From the NCBI GenBank assembly GCA_016281815.1, contig JAEEJK010000068.1, forward strand, positions 1-64,000: 64,000 nt of DNA, in the 5' to 3' direction. The translations under genes were made by a program, and so were the position numbers. Position 1 is the first letter of the stretch. Each line of letters starts with the position of its first letter. Shown here piece by piece: positions 33,241 through 41,048 of the stretch. Below the pieces are notes generated by a model that worked only from the letters and a program-made list of their open reading frames with translations, was not told the DNA's origin and did not search any database. This stretch comes from Prevotella sp. Lineage in GTDB: Bacteria > Bacteroidota > Bacteroidia > Bacteroidales > Bacteroidaceae.

Positions 33241-35073
33241 ATGGAAAAACGACTCTTAACTCTTTCACTAATATTGATTCCTTTCTTTTGTGGTAATATT
33301 TTTTCACAGACAGTATTATGTACTTATAAAAACGGATATTATCATAAAAACGGCAATACATGGCGTGAATACAGGCCCAAAATAAAGGATGGAGTATGGG
33401 CAACATATACAGAGTATAAAACAGACATCAGTTTCTACTACCTTAAAAATGACAAAGGTGCTATTTGTGTTCCCAAAAAGTCAACCGTACCCTTTTATAG
33501 ATATAATTATAAAACTTCAAAATGGGATGCTGGAGATACACCTATCGATATATATTATAATTGTCCAAATAATGGAGTACAGTTATACTGCTACAAAGGC
33601 GGTGTCTTTGTTAAATCAGGGAATAAATGGACTCATTACGAAAAAAATTCTACTAGTCCGAAAACTTACGAGCAATATATTGTTAATGATATTTTCATCT
33701 ATGTCCGAGATGTAGGAAACAATACCCCTGCATACTGCATACCTCAATCCGAAAAACACCGTTTTTTTATATACAAAAACAAAAAATGGGAAAGCCTCGG
33801 CTATGCCACAGCTATTTATGACAAATGGAATCCTCAGGCTTATGCAGGTAACTATTCAAATCCCTCAAATCAAAAATCTACAGCGAGTACCAATACTTCC
33901 AAGACTTCCACCTCCTCAAGCAAAAGCACCTCTGCACAGAACGATAATTATACAATCAATGGTCACGAATATGTAGACCTTGGTCTGAGTGTATTATGGG
34001 CGACCTGCAACGTGGGTGCGTTGACACCAGAAGGATATGGCGAGCACTACTCCTGGGGTGATTGGAATGAGAAACAGTATTATAATAAACCTAATTATTA
34101 TTATAAAATTGGCCTCAACATCTCCGGCACCCAGTATGACGTTGCCCATAGGAAGTGGGGTGGCTCATGGATGATGCCTACTGCTGAACAATTCAAGGAA
34201 TTGATGGTAAACTGCACTCATGAGTATACCATGATCAAAGGTGTTAGGGTATTAAAGTTTACCGGTCGTAATGGTAAAAGTATCTTTTTCCCTGTGGCGG
34301 GTACCCGCTGGAAATACGATTTCTACGATAATGAAAGAATAGGACGTTACTGGGCATCGACAATAAATTCTGAGGATTCATATTATGCGGACGCTTTCAT
34401 CATCGAATACAAACGCAGTGGCTGTTATGTTTCTACTGGCGAACGCTACTCCGGGTTTAGCGTCCGCCCTGTCTCAAAAAAGATTTCGACGAAACCTGCT
34501 GGGAATGCCAATAGCGTCAGCAAGAATAAACAGGGCAGCATAAATGGCCATAATTATGTAGACCTTGGTCTGAGTGTGAAGTGGGCAACCTGCAACGTCG
34601 GGGCATCATCCCCAAGTGGTTATGGCGACTATTATGCCTGGGGCGAAACGAGTACTAAGAGTGGTAAATATGACAAAGATACCTATCGCTTCTACAAAAA
34701 CAATAAAATGGAGTATATTGGAAGAGACATTTCTGGAACGAGCAATGATGTTGCCAGGCAGAAGTGGGGCGGCACGTGGCGTATGCCAAGAGAAGCAGAG
34801 TTTCGGGAATTAATTGCCAAATGCACATGGACTTGGACGTCGCAAGATGGCCATTTTGGTTTTCGTGTTTCGCGAAATGGAAATAGTATTTTCCTTCCTG
34901 CAGTTGGTTTTCACAACTATTCTGAGATGTCCAATGTCAATAAATCAGGAAATTACTGGTCGAGTACAGGAGGGTATCAGGAAGCGACTTTATTGAAAAT
35001 TTACGAGAACGGCCCGGTCATTTATGATTTCTATCGCGAACTTGGTTTTTGTATCCGTCCTGTTTCTGAATAA
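33241..35073 (+). CDS. Secreted protein with two TIGR02145 (FISUMP) domains
   Basis: 610 residues. Signal peptide (LSLILIPFFCGNIFSQ), then about 190 residues with loose repeats (YKNGYYHKNGNTW, CYKGGVFVKSGNKW), a Ser/Thr-rich linker (STNTSKTSTSSSKS), and two tandem domains at about 238-416 and 432-610. Each starts INGHxYVDLGLSVxWATCNV and has ISGTxxDVAxxKWGGxWxMP and a final FSVRPVS/FCIRPVS. This is the Fibrobacter succinogenes major paralogous domain, a secreted fold of unknown function. The gene is clearly richer in A+T than its neighbours, which suggests recent transfer. Confidence 0.88.
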   Translation: MEKRLLTLSLILIPFFCGNIFSQTVLCTYKNGYYHKNGNTWREYRPKIKDGVWATYTEYKTDISFYYLKNDKGAICVPKKSTVPFYRYNYKTSKWDAGDTPIDIYYNCPNNGVQLYCYKGGVFVKSGNKWTHYEKNSTSPKTYEQYIVNDIFIYVRDVGNNTPAYCIPQSEKHRFFIYKNKKWESLGYATAIYDKWNPQAYAGNYSNPSNQKSTASTNTSKTSTSSSKSTSAQNDNYTINGHEYVDLGLSVLWATCNVGALTPEGYGEHYSWGDWNEKQYYNKPNYYYKIGLNISGTQYDVAHRKWGGSWMMPTAEQFKELMVNCTHEYTMIKGVRVLKFTGRNGKSIFFPVAGTRWKYDFYDNERIGRYWASTINSEDSYYADAFIIEYKRSGCYVSTGERYSGFSVRPVSKKISTKPAGNANSVSKNKQGSINGHNYVDLGLSVKWATCNVGASSPSGYGDYYAWGETSTKSGKYDKDTYRFYKNNKMEYIGRDISGTSNDVARQKWGGTWRMPREAEFRELIAKCTWTWTSQDGHFGFRVSRNGNSIFLPAVGFHNYSEMSNVNKSGNYWSSTGGYQEATLLKIYENGPVIYDFYRELGFCIRPVSE

Positions 35074-35409
35074 TCCAAATTATTAGAGGGGAGGGTCCGC
35101 CGACGCGACTTCCATAGATGTTCGCTGAATAGTCAGAAAATTAAAAAGACGACAAATCTAAATATGGGAGAACTATTTTAATCATGTCGCATGTTTTCTA
35201 CATGCTCCAGCCATTAAAAGGAAACATTCTTGCACGAAACCGCAACCTCCCTCCTGCCAAAAGCCAGAGGACCTACCTCTTCGCGCCAAACCGGAAACAC
35301 TCTGTCGATGTATGTTCCAAATCGACAAAGAATCAGCAGCAGTGCCCCTAATATTATCGCTGCGATGGTTTTCAGGCCATCGCAGCAGATATGGTATCGG
35401 GGGAAAGGT
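35074..35409. other. Intergenic region without recognised genes
   Basis: No supported gene. It contains an inverted repeat GCTGCGATGG / CCATCGCAGC near 35360-35390 and one isolated TGTCGCA (35185-35191) without the spacing of the three-site operators. Confidence 0.6.
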
Positions 35410-35520
35410 TTAGTCGAGCATGACGAAGCCCGCCCAATAGAAAGGCTCTTTGTTGTCTTTCATCTTGCGGATGCGGGACTTGGGATTGCAAAAACGTGCA
35501 GGAAATGGTGCTGAACTCAA
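35410..35520 (-). pseudogene. C-terminal remnant of a CHAT-domain protein
   Basis: Read leftward, the frame gives NPKSRIRKMKDNKEPFYWAG followed by FVMLD and a TAA at 35410-35412. The PFYWAGFVMLD ending is typical of Bacteroidetes CHAT (caspase-like) proteins with TPR regions. No start or upstream domain is present; only about 35 codons survive next to the tRNA-Met terminator. Confidence 0.5.
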
Positions 35521-35550
35521 ACCGATTGTTTTCGCATTGTTTTCGCAAAA

Positions 35551-35590
35551 CGAAAAATCAGCAACGTTACGACTTCGTAAGTTGCTGATT
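35551..35590 (-). terminator. Terminator downstream of tRNA-Met
   Basis: Stem AATCAGCAAC / GTTGCTGATT with inner TTACGA/TTCGTAA pairing; T run on the minus strand. Confidence 0.85.
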
Positions 35591-35597
35591 ATTTGTG

Positions 35598-35671
35598 TGG
35601 ACCAGGTAGGGCTTGAACCTACGACCTCCAGATTATGAGTCTGTTGCTCTGACCAACTGAGCTACAAGTCC
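35598..35671 (-). tRNA. tRNA-Met (CAT)
   Basis: Minus-strand cloverleaf of 74 nt: D arm TAGCTCAGTTGGTCAGAGCA, anticodon stem-loop CAGACTCATAATCTG with CAT, T arm GTAGGTTCAAGCCCTAC. The acceptor GGACTTG / CTGGTCC has one T-T mismatch and one G-T pair. CAU could also be read by tRNA-Ile2, but the stem sequences favour elongator Met. CCA is not encoded. A -7 box TACTTTTGC lies upstream at 35706-35714. Confidence 0.9.
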
Positions 35672-35705
35672 GAACCACCGCCTGAGGAGGCAGCGAATTA
35701 GGTGT

Positions 35706-35714
35706 GCAAAAGTA
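35706..35714 (-). promoter_or_regulatory. -7 box (TACTTTTGC) for tRNA-Met
   Basis: Minus-strand TACTTTTGC, 34 bp before the tRNA 5' end. Confidence 0.5.
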
Positions 35715-35796
35715 AGGCAATTTCCGCAAATTTCCAAATTTTGTGGAAAATATTTTTTTGTGGGGGAGAAAATTTGGTTTTTCAGGTCGTTTGCAC

Positions 35797-35805
35797 TAAC
35801 TTTGC
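35797..35805 (+). promoter_or_regulatory. -7 box (TAACTTTGC) of ruvB
   Basis: TAACTTTGC, 76 bp before the ATG at 35882. Confidence 0.6.
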
Positions 35806-35881
35806 CTTGCAAAGCACGCCCTTCTGGCCAGACTACGGTTGGGAGGGGGTGCTGATACCTTATCAACCCAGGCAAAAAAAC

Positions 35882-36916
35882 ATGGACGAAGACTTCGACA
35901 TCAGAAACGAACAGACATCACCGGCAGAGAAAGACTTTGAGAATGCGCTGCGGCCGTTGCGCTTCGCTGACTTCAGCGGGCAGCACAGCGTGGTGGAAAA
36001 CCTGCAGGTGTTTGTCGAGGCCGCAAAATACAGGGGTGAGCCGCTCGACCACACCCTGCTCCATGGACCTCCGGGGCTGGGAAAGACCACGCTGAGCAAC
36101 ATCATCGCCAACGAACTGGGGGTGGGTTTCAAACTCACCAGCGGTCCCGTGCTCGACAAACCGGGCGACCTCGCGGGTATCCTTACGTCGCTCGAGACCA
36201 ACGATGTACTGTTCATCGATGAGATTCACCGCCTGTCGCCTGTCGTCGAGGAATATCTCTACTCGGCGATGGAGGACTACCGCATCGACATCATGATTGA
36301 CAAGGGACCATCGGCCCGATCCATACAGATCGGACTCAACCCCTTCACCTTGGTGGGAGCCACCACCAGAAGCGGACTGCTCACAGCACCGCTGAGGGCA
36401 CGCTTCGGCATCAACCTCCATCTCGAATACTATGACCCCGAGACGCTGGCACGCATCATCAGGCGCTCTGCGTCCATCCTCGGCGTGCCCATCACCACCG
36501 AGGCGGCCAACGAGATTGCGAGGAGAAGCCGAGGAACGCCACGTATCGCCAACTCGCTGCTCAGACGCGTCAGGGACTTCGCCCAAGTGCGGGGCAACGG
36601 AAAAATCGATATGGACATAGCCAAGGTGGCGCTCACCGCACTCAACATCGACCAGTTTGGACTCGATGAGATCGACAACAAAATCCTCCTTACCATCATC
36701 GATAAATTCAAGGGTGGACCGGTGGGCATCTCTACCATTGCCACCGCCATCGGCGAGGACTCGGGAACGGTGGAGGAGGTCTATGAGCCTTTCCTCATCA
36801 TGGAGGGATTCATCAAGAGAACACCACGTGGGCGGATGGTGACCGAACTCGCCTACCGCCATCTCGGACGCAACCCATACAGCGGGCGTGTGATGCAGCC
36901 CGATTTGTTTGACTGA
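35882..36916 (+). CDS. ruvB: Holliday junction branch-migration helicase subunit RuvB
   Basis: 344 residues, normal length. RuvB hexamers pump DNA through the RuvA-bound junction. Visible: [12 protein letters not shown] near the start, Walker [10 protein letters not shown], Walker [12 protein letters not shown], sensor region [19 protein letters not shown] with the arginine finger, and the C-terminal winged-helix region ([20 protein letters not shown]). Start 35882 follows the promoter; the frame opens earlier at 35702 upstream of it. coaD follows 44 bp downstream and may share the transcript. Confidence 0.98.
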   Translation: MDEDFDIRNEQTSPAEKDFENALRPLRFADFSGQHSVVENLQVFVEAAKYRGEPLDHTLLHGPPGLGKTTLSNIIANELGVGFKLTSGPVLDKPGDLAGILTSLETNDVLFIDEIHRLSPVVEEYLYSAMEDYRIDIMIDKGPSARSIQIGLNPFTLVGATTRSGLLTAPLRARFGINLHLEYYDPETLARIIRRSASILGVPITTEAANEIARRSRGTPRIANSLLRRVRDFAQVRGNGKIDMDIAKVALTALNIDQFGLDEIDNKILLTIIDKFKGGPVGISTIATAIGEDSGTVEEVYEPFLIMEGFIKRTPRGRMVTELAYRHLGRNPYSGRVMQPDLFD

Positions 36917-36960
36917 TACAGTCCGATTGCTTGAAAGAGACGATAGATTAATACCATTCA

Positions 36961-37398
36961 ATGAGAACAGCAATTTTCGTGGGGAGTTTCGACCCCTTCA
37001 CCATCGGACACGATGACATCGCCAGAAGAGCACTTGCATTGGTCGACCGGCTGGTCATCGGAGTGGGGGTGAACGAGCGCAAGGCATGCTCACGCACCGC
37101 CGAGGAGCGCATCAGTGCCATTCAGCAACTCTACGCTGAAGAAGCGCGCATCGAGGTGATGGGATTCAGCGACCTCACCGTGACTTTCGCCAAAAGGGTG
37201 GGGGCACAGTTCGTCATCAAAGGTGTGCGCAGCGTGAAGGATTTTGAGTATGAACGGGAACAGGCAGAAATCAACCGTCGGCTGACCGGACTGGAGACCA
37301 TCCTGCTCTGCGCGCAGCCACAACTGGCTTCCGTCAGTTCATCACTCGTCCGCGAACTGGAGCATTTCGGGCAGGATGTCGCCCAATTCCTTCCATGA
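36961..37398 (+). CDS. coaD: Pantetheine-phosphate adenylyltransferase CoaD
   Basis: 145 residues. CoaD transfers AMP from ATP to 4'-phosphopantetheine in coenzyme A synthesis. Nucleotidyltransferase motifs: GSFDPFTIGHDDI (TxGH), VIKGVRSVKDFEYE and the C-terminal SVSSSLVREL (variant of ISSTxVR). Slightly shorter than many CoaD proteins but complete. Confidence 0.96.
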   Translation: MRTAIFVGSFDPFTIGHDDIARRALALVDRLVIGVGVNERKACSRTAEERISAIQQLYAEEARIEVMGFSDLTVTFAKRVGAQFVIKGVRSVKDFEYEREQAEINRRLTGLETILLCAQPQLASVSSSLVRELEHFGQDVAQFLP

Positions 37399-37404
37399 AG
37401 GAAG

Positions 37405-37560
37405 TATTTAGAATTAAGGATTAAGGATTAAGAATGATGATTACTCCTGCAAAGATGGAATGTGATGGGTAGGGACGCGATGTATCGCGTCCGTCAATTC
37501 TGAATTCTAAATTCTTAACTATGCACTATGCACTATGAACTATGAACTAAAACCATACAA
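37405..37560. repeat. Composite intergenic repeat region with palindrome (37473-37492)
   Basis: Contains period-7 GGATTAA units (37406-37432), GATTACTCCTG, the palindrome GGACGCGATGTATCGCGTCC and ACTATGA/ACTATGC units (37505-37555). The palindrome recurs at 51684-51703 (opposite strand) and 57489-57508. Confidence 0.85.
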
Positions 37561-37562
37561 CC

Positions 37563-37988
37563 ATGATCACATACAACAATGAGGGGGTGAAAATGCCCCA
37601 CATCAGAAAAAGAGGTGTCACATCGTGGATCAGGGCAGTGGCAAAAGAGTACCAGAAAAAAACTGGTGATATCGGTTACATGTTTGTCGGGGATGAGAAA
37701 ATCCTCGAGGTAAACCGTGAGTATCTGGGCCACGACTACTACACCGACATCATCACTTTCGACTATTCTGAGGGCGACACGATCAGTGGTGACATTATCA
37801 TCTCGGTCGAGACAGTGGCATCGAATGCTCAACTGCAGCGAACCACTTATGGCGAGGAACTGCTGAGGGTCATCATCCATGGCATCCTGCATCTCTGCGG
37901 CATCAACGACAAAGGTCCGGGAGAACGTGAGGTGATGGAGGCGGCGGAAAACAAGGCTCTCAAAATGGCGGAACAATTCAGCATATGA
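37563..37988 (+). CDS. ybeY: Endoribonuclease / rRNA maturation factor YbeY
   Basis: 141 residues. YbeY is a zinc-dependent endoribonuclease for 16S rRNA 3'-end maturation and ribosome quality control. The zinc site HGILHLCGINDKG (H-x3-H-x5-H/D-type) and the preceding DIITFDYSEGDTISGDIII block identify it. Bacteroidetes forms are short like this one. It lies between a repeat region and the first esterase gene. Confidence 0.96.
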   Translation: MITYNNEGVKMPHIRKRGVTSWIRAVAKEYQKKTGDIGYMFVGDEKILEVNREYLGHDYYTDIITFDYSEGDTISGDIIISVETVASNAQLQRTTYGEELLRVIIHGILHLCGINDKGPGEREVMEAAENKALKMAEQFSI

Positions 37989-37989
37989 A

Positions 37990-38015
37990 AAACCTCTCCC
38001 CCCTCCCCAGGGGAG
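37990..38015. terminator. GC-rich hairpin after ybeY
   Basis: CCCTCCCC / GGGGAGGG stem; weak T tail, so only a possible terminator. Confidence 0.4.
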
Positions 38016-38078
38016 GGAGTGACCCAAAAGGAGGAACAAGGGAACTTTTACAATTATCAACTATTCAATACAATAACA

Positions 38079-39347
38079 ATGAAGAAATTAATGATTCTTT
38101 TGATGCTCGGGTTCGCCGGTCATGTGGGTATGCAGGCCCAGCAGAAAGCCAAACGTGACGCTGGCAAGAAAATACCTCTTGTCTATCAGGTGGAGAACAC
38201 CGGAGCGACGGCATCACCTGTGTTGCCCTCACTCAGCGAGGCACGCAAATGCGAGAGTCTGCCCAACCCTCTGGAATGGTCGAACGGCAAAGGCAAGGTG
38301 AAGAAATTCGCGCAGTGGAAAAAGCGACGTGGCGAGATTGCCAAGGAAATCCAGCACTATGAGATCGGCACCAAACCCGTCGTCGACCCCTCTGCCGTGA
38401 AGGCGGCCATGGACGGCGACACGCTGAAGGTGGATGTCACCGTGAATGGAAAGACACTCCACATGAAGGCCACCATCCACTATCCTGCCACAGGAAGTGC
38501 TCCCTACCCTCTGATGATAGGCACCAGTGGCATCGCTCTGCCACGCGACATATACCAGTCGAGACCCATTGCCACAATGATTTTCTCTGAGAGACAGGTC
38601 AACAACTACTCGCAGTTTGGCAAACCTGCCGGCAGGGGCAACTATGAGTTTGACAAACTCTATCCTGAACTGAAGGACAATGGTGCCTACAGCGAGTGGG
38701 CATGGGGACTGAGCCGGTTGCTCGACGGCTTGCAGCAACTGGGTCCGAATGTGACGAAAATCGACATGAGCCACATCGGCGTGACAGGATGCTCCTACGC
38801 CGGCAAGATGGCGCTCTTCTGTGGCGCTTTCGACGAGCGTGTCGCACTCACCATCGCACAGGAACCTGGTGGCGGTGGCGCTGCCGCATGGCGCTACTCA
38901 CGGTGGATCAACAAACAGCCGGGAGCGGAGGCAGTGGAAGGACTCGACAATACCGACTACCATTGGTTCAAGGAGAGTCTGCGTGAGAACTATCATGGTG
39001 ACAGCGTGGCTTATCTGCCCCACGACCACCACGAGTTGGCTGCCATGGTGTGCCCGCGTGCGCTGCTCATGCTCGGCAATCCCGACTATGTGTGGCTCGC
39101 CGACCCCTCGGCATATGTCTCAATGAACGGTGCCATGAAGGTGTGGGAGCAGTTCGGCATCGCCGACCGTGTGGGTTACTCCATCGTGCCTGGTCACGGC
39201 CACTGCCAGTTGCACAAAGACCAGTATCCTGAGGTGGAGGCGTATATCGACAGGTTCTTGCTGGGCAAGGAGGCGAATACCGTGGTACGCATCGCTCCGG
39301 ATAACTACAAGAACATCGACCTCAAACGATGGATCCCGTGGAATTAG
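38079..39347 (+). CDS. CE15 glucuronoyl esterase, single domain
   Basis: 422 residues with signal peptide (LMILLMLGFAGHVGMQAQ). CE15 enzymes cut ester bonds between 4-O-methylglucuronate side chains of xylan and lignin alcohols. The catalytic Ser lies in GVTGCSYAGK (residue 239), Glu 262 in AQEPGGGG is at the conserved acid position, and His 373 in VPGHGHC completes the triad. The protein is very similar to the central domain of the 1110-residue gene at 41049. It is the leftmost gene of the locus; a terminator follows. Confidence 0.92.
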   Translation: MKKLMILLMLGFAGHVGMQAQQKAKRDAGKKIPLVYQVENTGATASPVLPSLSEARKCESLPNPLEWSNGKGKVKKFAQWKKRRGEIAKEIQHYEIGTKPVVDPSAVKAAMDGDTLKVDVTVNGKTLHMKATIHYPATGSAPYPLMIGTSGIALPRDIYQSRPIATMIFSERQVNNYSQFGKPAGRGNYEFDKLYPELKDNGAYSEWAWGLSRLLDGLQQLGPNVTKIDMSHIGVTGCSYAGKMALFCGAFDERVALTIAQEPGGGGAAAWRYSRWINKQPGAEAVEGLDNTDYHWFKESLRENYHGDSVAYLPHDHHELAAMVCPRALLMLGNPDYVWLADPSAYVSMNGAMKVWEQFGIADRVGYSIVPGHGHCQLHKDQYPEVEAYIDRFLLGKEANTVVRIAPDNYKNIDLKRWIPWN

Positions 39348-39395
39348 AGCAATCAAAATTCAACATCCATCATTCTTTATAACAGACGCATATAG

Positions 39396-39427
39396 CAAGG
39401 GCCGGACAGCGATGTCCGGCCCTTGTC
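39396..39427. terminator. Bidirectional terminator between convergent genes
   Basis: 13-bp stem CAAGGGCCGGACA / TGTCCGGCCCTTG between the CE15 gene and the beta-barrel gene. Confidence 0.85.
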
Positions 39428-39450
39428 ATGCCTGTAAGGCTATGAGGAGA

Positions 39451-40119
39451 TTAAAGATCACACTTATAGCCGAATGAAATGATGAAAGAGGCGTTCTTCC
39501 AGTCTTTCTCTCCTTCCACGCTCTCTTTGTTCACTTTCGTCAGACCATATACGAAACGGGCGTCAAACACAAAGTGGCCCTTGGTCTCGTATGAGATGCC
39601 GACTGGAATGCCTACATCAAATCTCTTGCAGTCATCCTTCATGTCGATGGTGGTGGTAAGGGTCGCATCGTGGTTAATGATGGTTTCATCCGCTTTTACC
39701 TCAAAGTCGGCATTGAGCATATAGCCCAGTTGCACACCGGTCTTCAGTGCAAGACCTTTGGCCACATAGAAATTGGCGAGAATGGGGAAACGGTAGTAGT
39801 TAAGTTTGAACTTGGGGTCCTTCATTTTCACATTGTCCTCGGTGAAATCCTTCCATCCGCCACCTTCCCATGAACGGAGAAGACCTAAGTCGAGACCCAA
39901 CTTATCCGAGATCTGATACTCAAGCTCGAGTCCCCAGAGTTTTGAATATTTGGGCTCACTGTCAACTTTTCCCGTTGAAAGAGGGAGGCTCTCCATTCCT
40001 GTGAACATGGATGCACCCAAACCATACTTAATCTGCATGGACCATTTGCCTGGGTCATACTGTGCGTTGGCACTCAATGTGGTCACCAACAAAGCGATTG
40101 CAAATAATAATCTTTTCAT
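39451..40119 (-). CDS. Outer-membrane beta-barrel protein (porin-like)
   Basis: About 222 residues. Signal peptide (LLFAIALLVTTLSANAQ), then alternating aromatic strands (WSMQIKYGLGASMF; LNYYRFPILANFYVAKGLAL; VGIPVGISYETKGHFVFDAR; ASFIISFGYKCDL) typical of an 8-stranded outer-membrane barrel of the PorT/OmpA-like beta-barrel type. Function unknown. Start 40119 is preferred; ATG 40140 is possible. A truncated relative lies head to head at 40255-40728. Confidence 0.85.
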   Translation of the reverse strand: MKRLLFAIALLVTTLSANAQYDPGKWSMQIKYGLGASMFTGMESLPLSTGKVDSEPKYSKLWGLELEYQISDKLGLDLGLLRSWEGGGWKDFTEDNVKMKDPKFKLNYYRFPILANFYVAKGLALKTGVQLGYMLNADFEVKADETIINHDATLTTTIDMKDDCKRFDVGIPVGISYETKGHFVFDARFVYGLTKVNKESVEGEKDWKNASFIISFGYKCDL

Positions 40120-40217
40120 TTCCAATTTGTTTTTAGACATTATATAATAAAAAATGATAACATATTGTAGTGTCTTGTAACTTCTATTATGAAAAAAAGG
40201 GGTAGCCGTTATCGGTT

Positions 40218-40226
40218 GCAAAAGTA
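40218..40226 (-). promoter_or_regulatory. -7 box (TACTTTTGC) of the beta-barrel gene
   Basis: Minus-strand TACTTTTGC, about 98 bp upstream of the ATG at 40119. Confidence 0.6.
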
Positions 40227-40254
40227 ACTAAATTATTTCATTTGGCAAAGATAG

Positions 40255-40728
40255 GATGACAAGAATCTCGACTATGAGAGAGCAGGTGGAATGGTCGCCG
40301 GTGCCGAACTCGAATACAGAATGGCAAAGTGGTTCGCTCTCTCAGCAGGAGCGATGTATTCCCAGGAGGGCGGCAAGACAAAGATCAAGGACCTGAATGT
40401 GGTGGAGAAAGTCAACCTTGACTACATTACTGTCCCAGTCATGGCCAATTTCTACATATGGAAAGGACTTGCTCTGAAGGTGGGTATTGAACCCGCATTC
40501 AAGATGCACGAGAAATATGATGTTCCCGCCAGTCTCATCGGAACGAAGTATATGTTTGGCGATGCCAAGAGTTTTGACCTCCGGACACCGGTAGGCATCT
40601 CATACGACTTTGGCGGTCTCACGCTTGACCTTCGCCTCGATGCCGGCAGAACCAAGGTCATGAAGGACAAGGATTTCATCAACGCAAGCGGTCAACTGAC
40701 CGTCGGTTACAAATTCGCCCTGAAATAA
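40255..40728 (+). pseudogene. Truncated outer-membrane beta-barrel gene (paralogue of 39451-40119)
   Basis: The frame is open from 40255 to the stop at 40728; the first ATG is 40291 (145 residues from there). Strands VNLDYITVPVMANFYIWKGL, RTPVGISYDFGGL and ASGQLTVGYKF align with the intact barrel next door, but the signal peptide and first ~60 residues are absent and an in-frame TAG lies at 40252-40254, right after the promoter region of the divergent paralogue. Without a signal peptide it should not reach the outer membrane. A terminator follows. Confidence 0.75.
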
Positions 40729-40749
40729 GAGCACACAGCACTTTCATCA

Positions 40750-40784
40750 ACAATCCCCTGCCATCATTTTGGCAGGGGATTGTT
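40750..40784 (+). terminator. Rho-independent terminator
   Basis: Perfect stem ACAATCCCCTGCCA / TGGCAGGGGATTGT with a 6-nt loop. Confidence 0.85.
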
Positions 40785-40953
40785 CGTTGTGTCCCCAATG
40801 AGTGGATACTTTTCCATCCGAAAACCTGATTCCTTTAAGTTTGGATTTGTGTCAATTCTTGTTTTTCCTGATAGGAAAAGAAGTGTAGAGAAAAGTGGAA
40901 CATTTTTTAATAATATTGGCATTTTTTTTAATATGACAAAACGAAAACAATCT

Positions 40954-40962
40954 TATCTTTGC
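40954..40962 (+). promoter_or_regulatory. -7 box (TATCTTTGC) of the multidomain CE15 gene
   Basis: TATCTTTGC with a leader of about 80 nt before the ATG at 41049. The 40785-40950 stretch holds nothing else recognised. Confidence 0.65.
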
Positions 40963-41048
40963 AGCAGAAAGTAAAAGCATAATAGGCATAACCTCATTTT
41001 TTAATCAATAACCAACAATTATCAACTATTCGTTAATCGCTTCATGTT

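Noticed and set aside
35185..35191. Further copy of the three-site TGTCGCA operator
   Set aside because: A single site without partners at 12- and 24-bp gaps.
35598..35671. tRNA-Ile2 (CAT read as k2CAU)
   Set aside because: Anticodon-stem and D-arm sequences fit elongator tRNA-Met better; not excluded without a tRNA model search.
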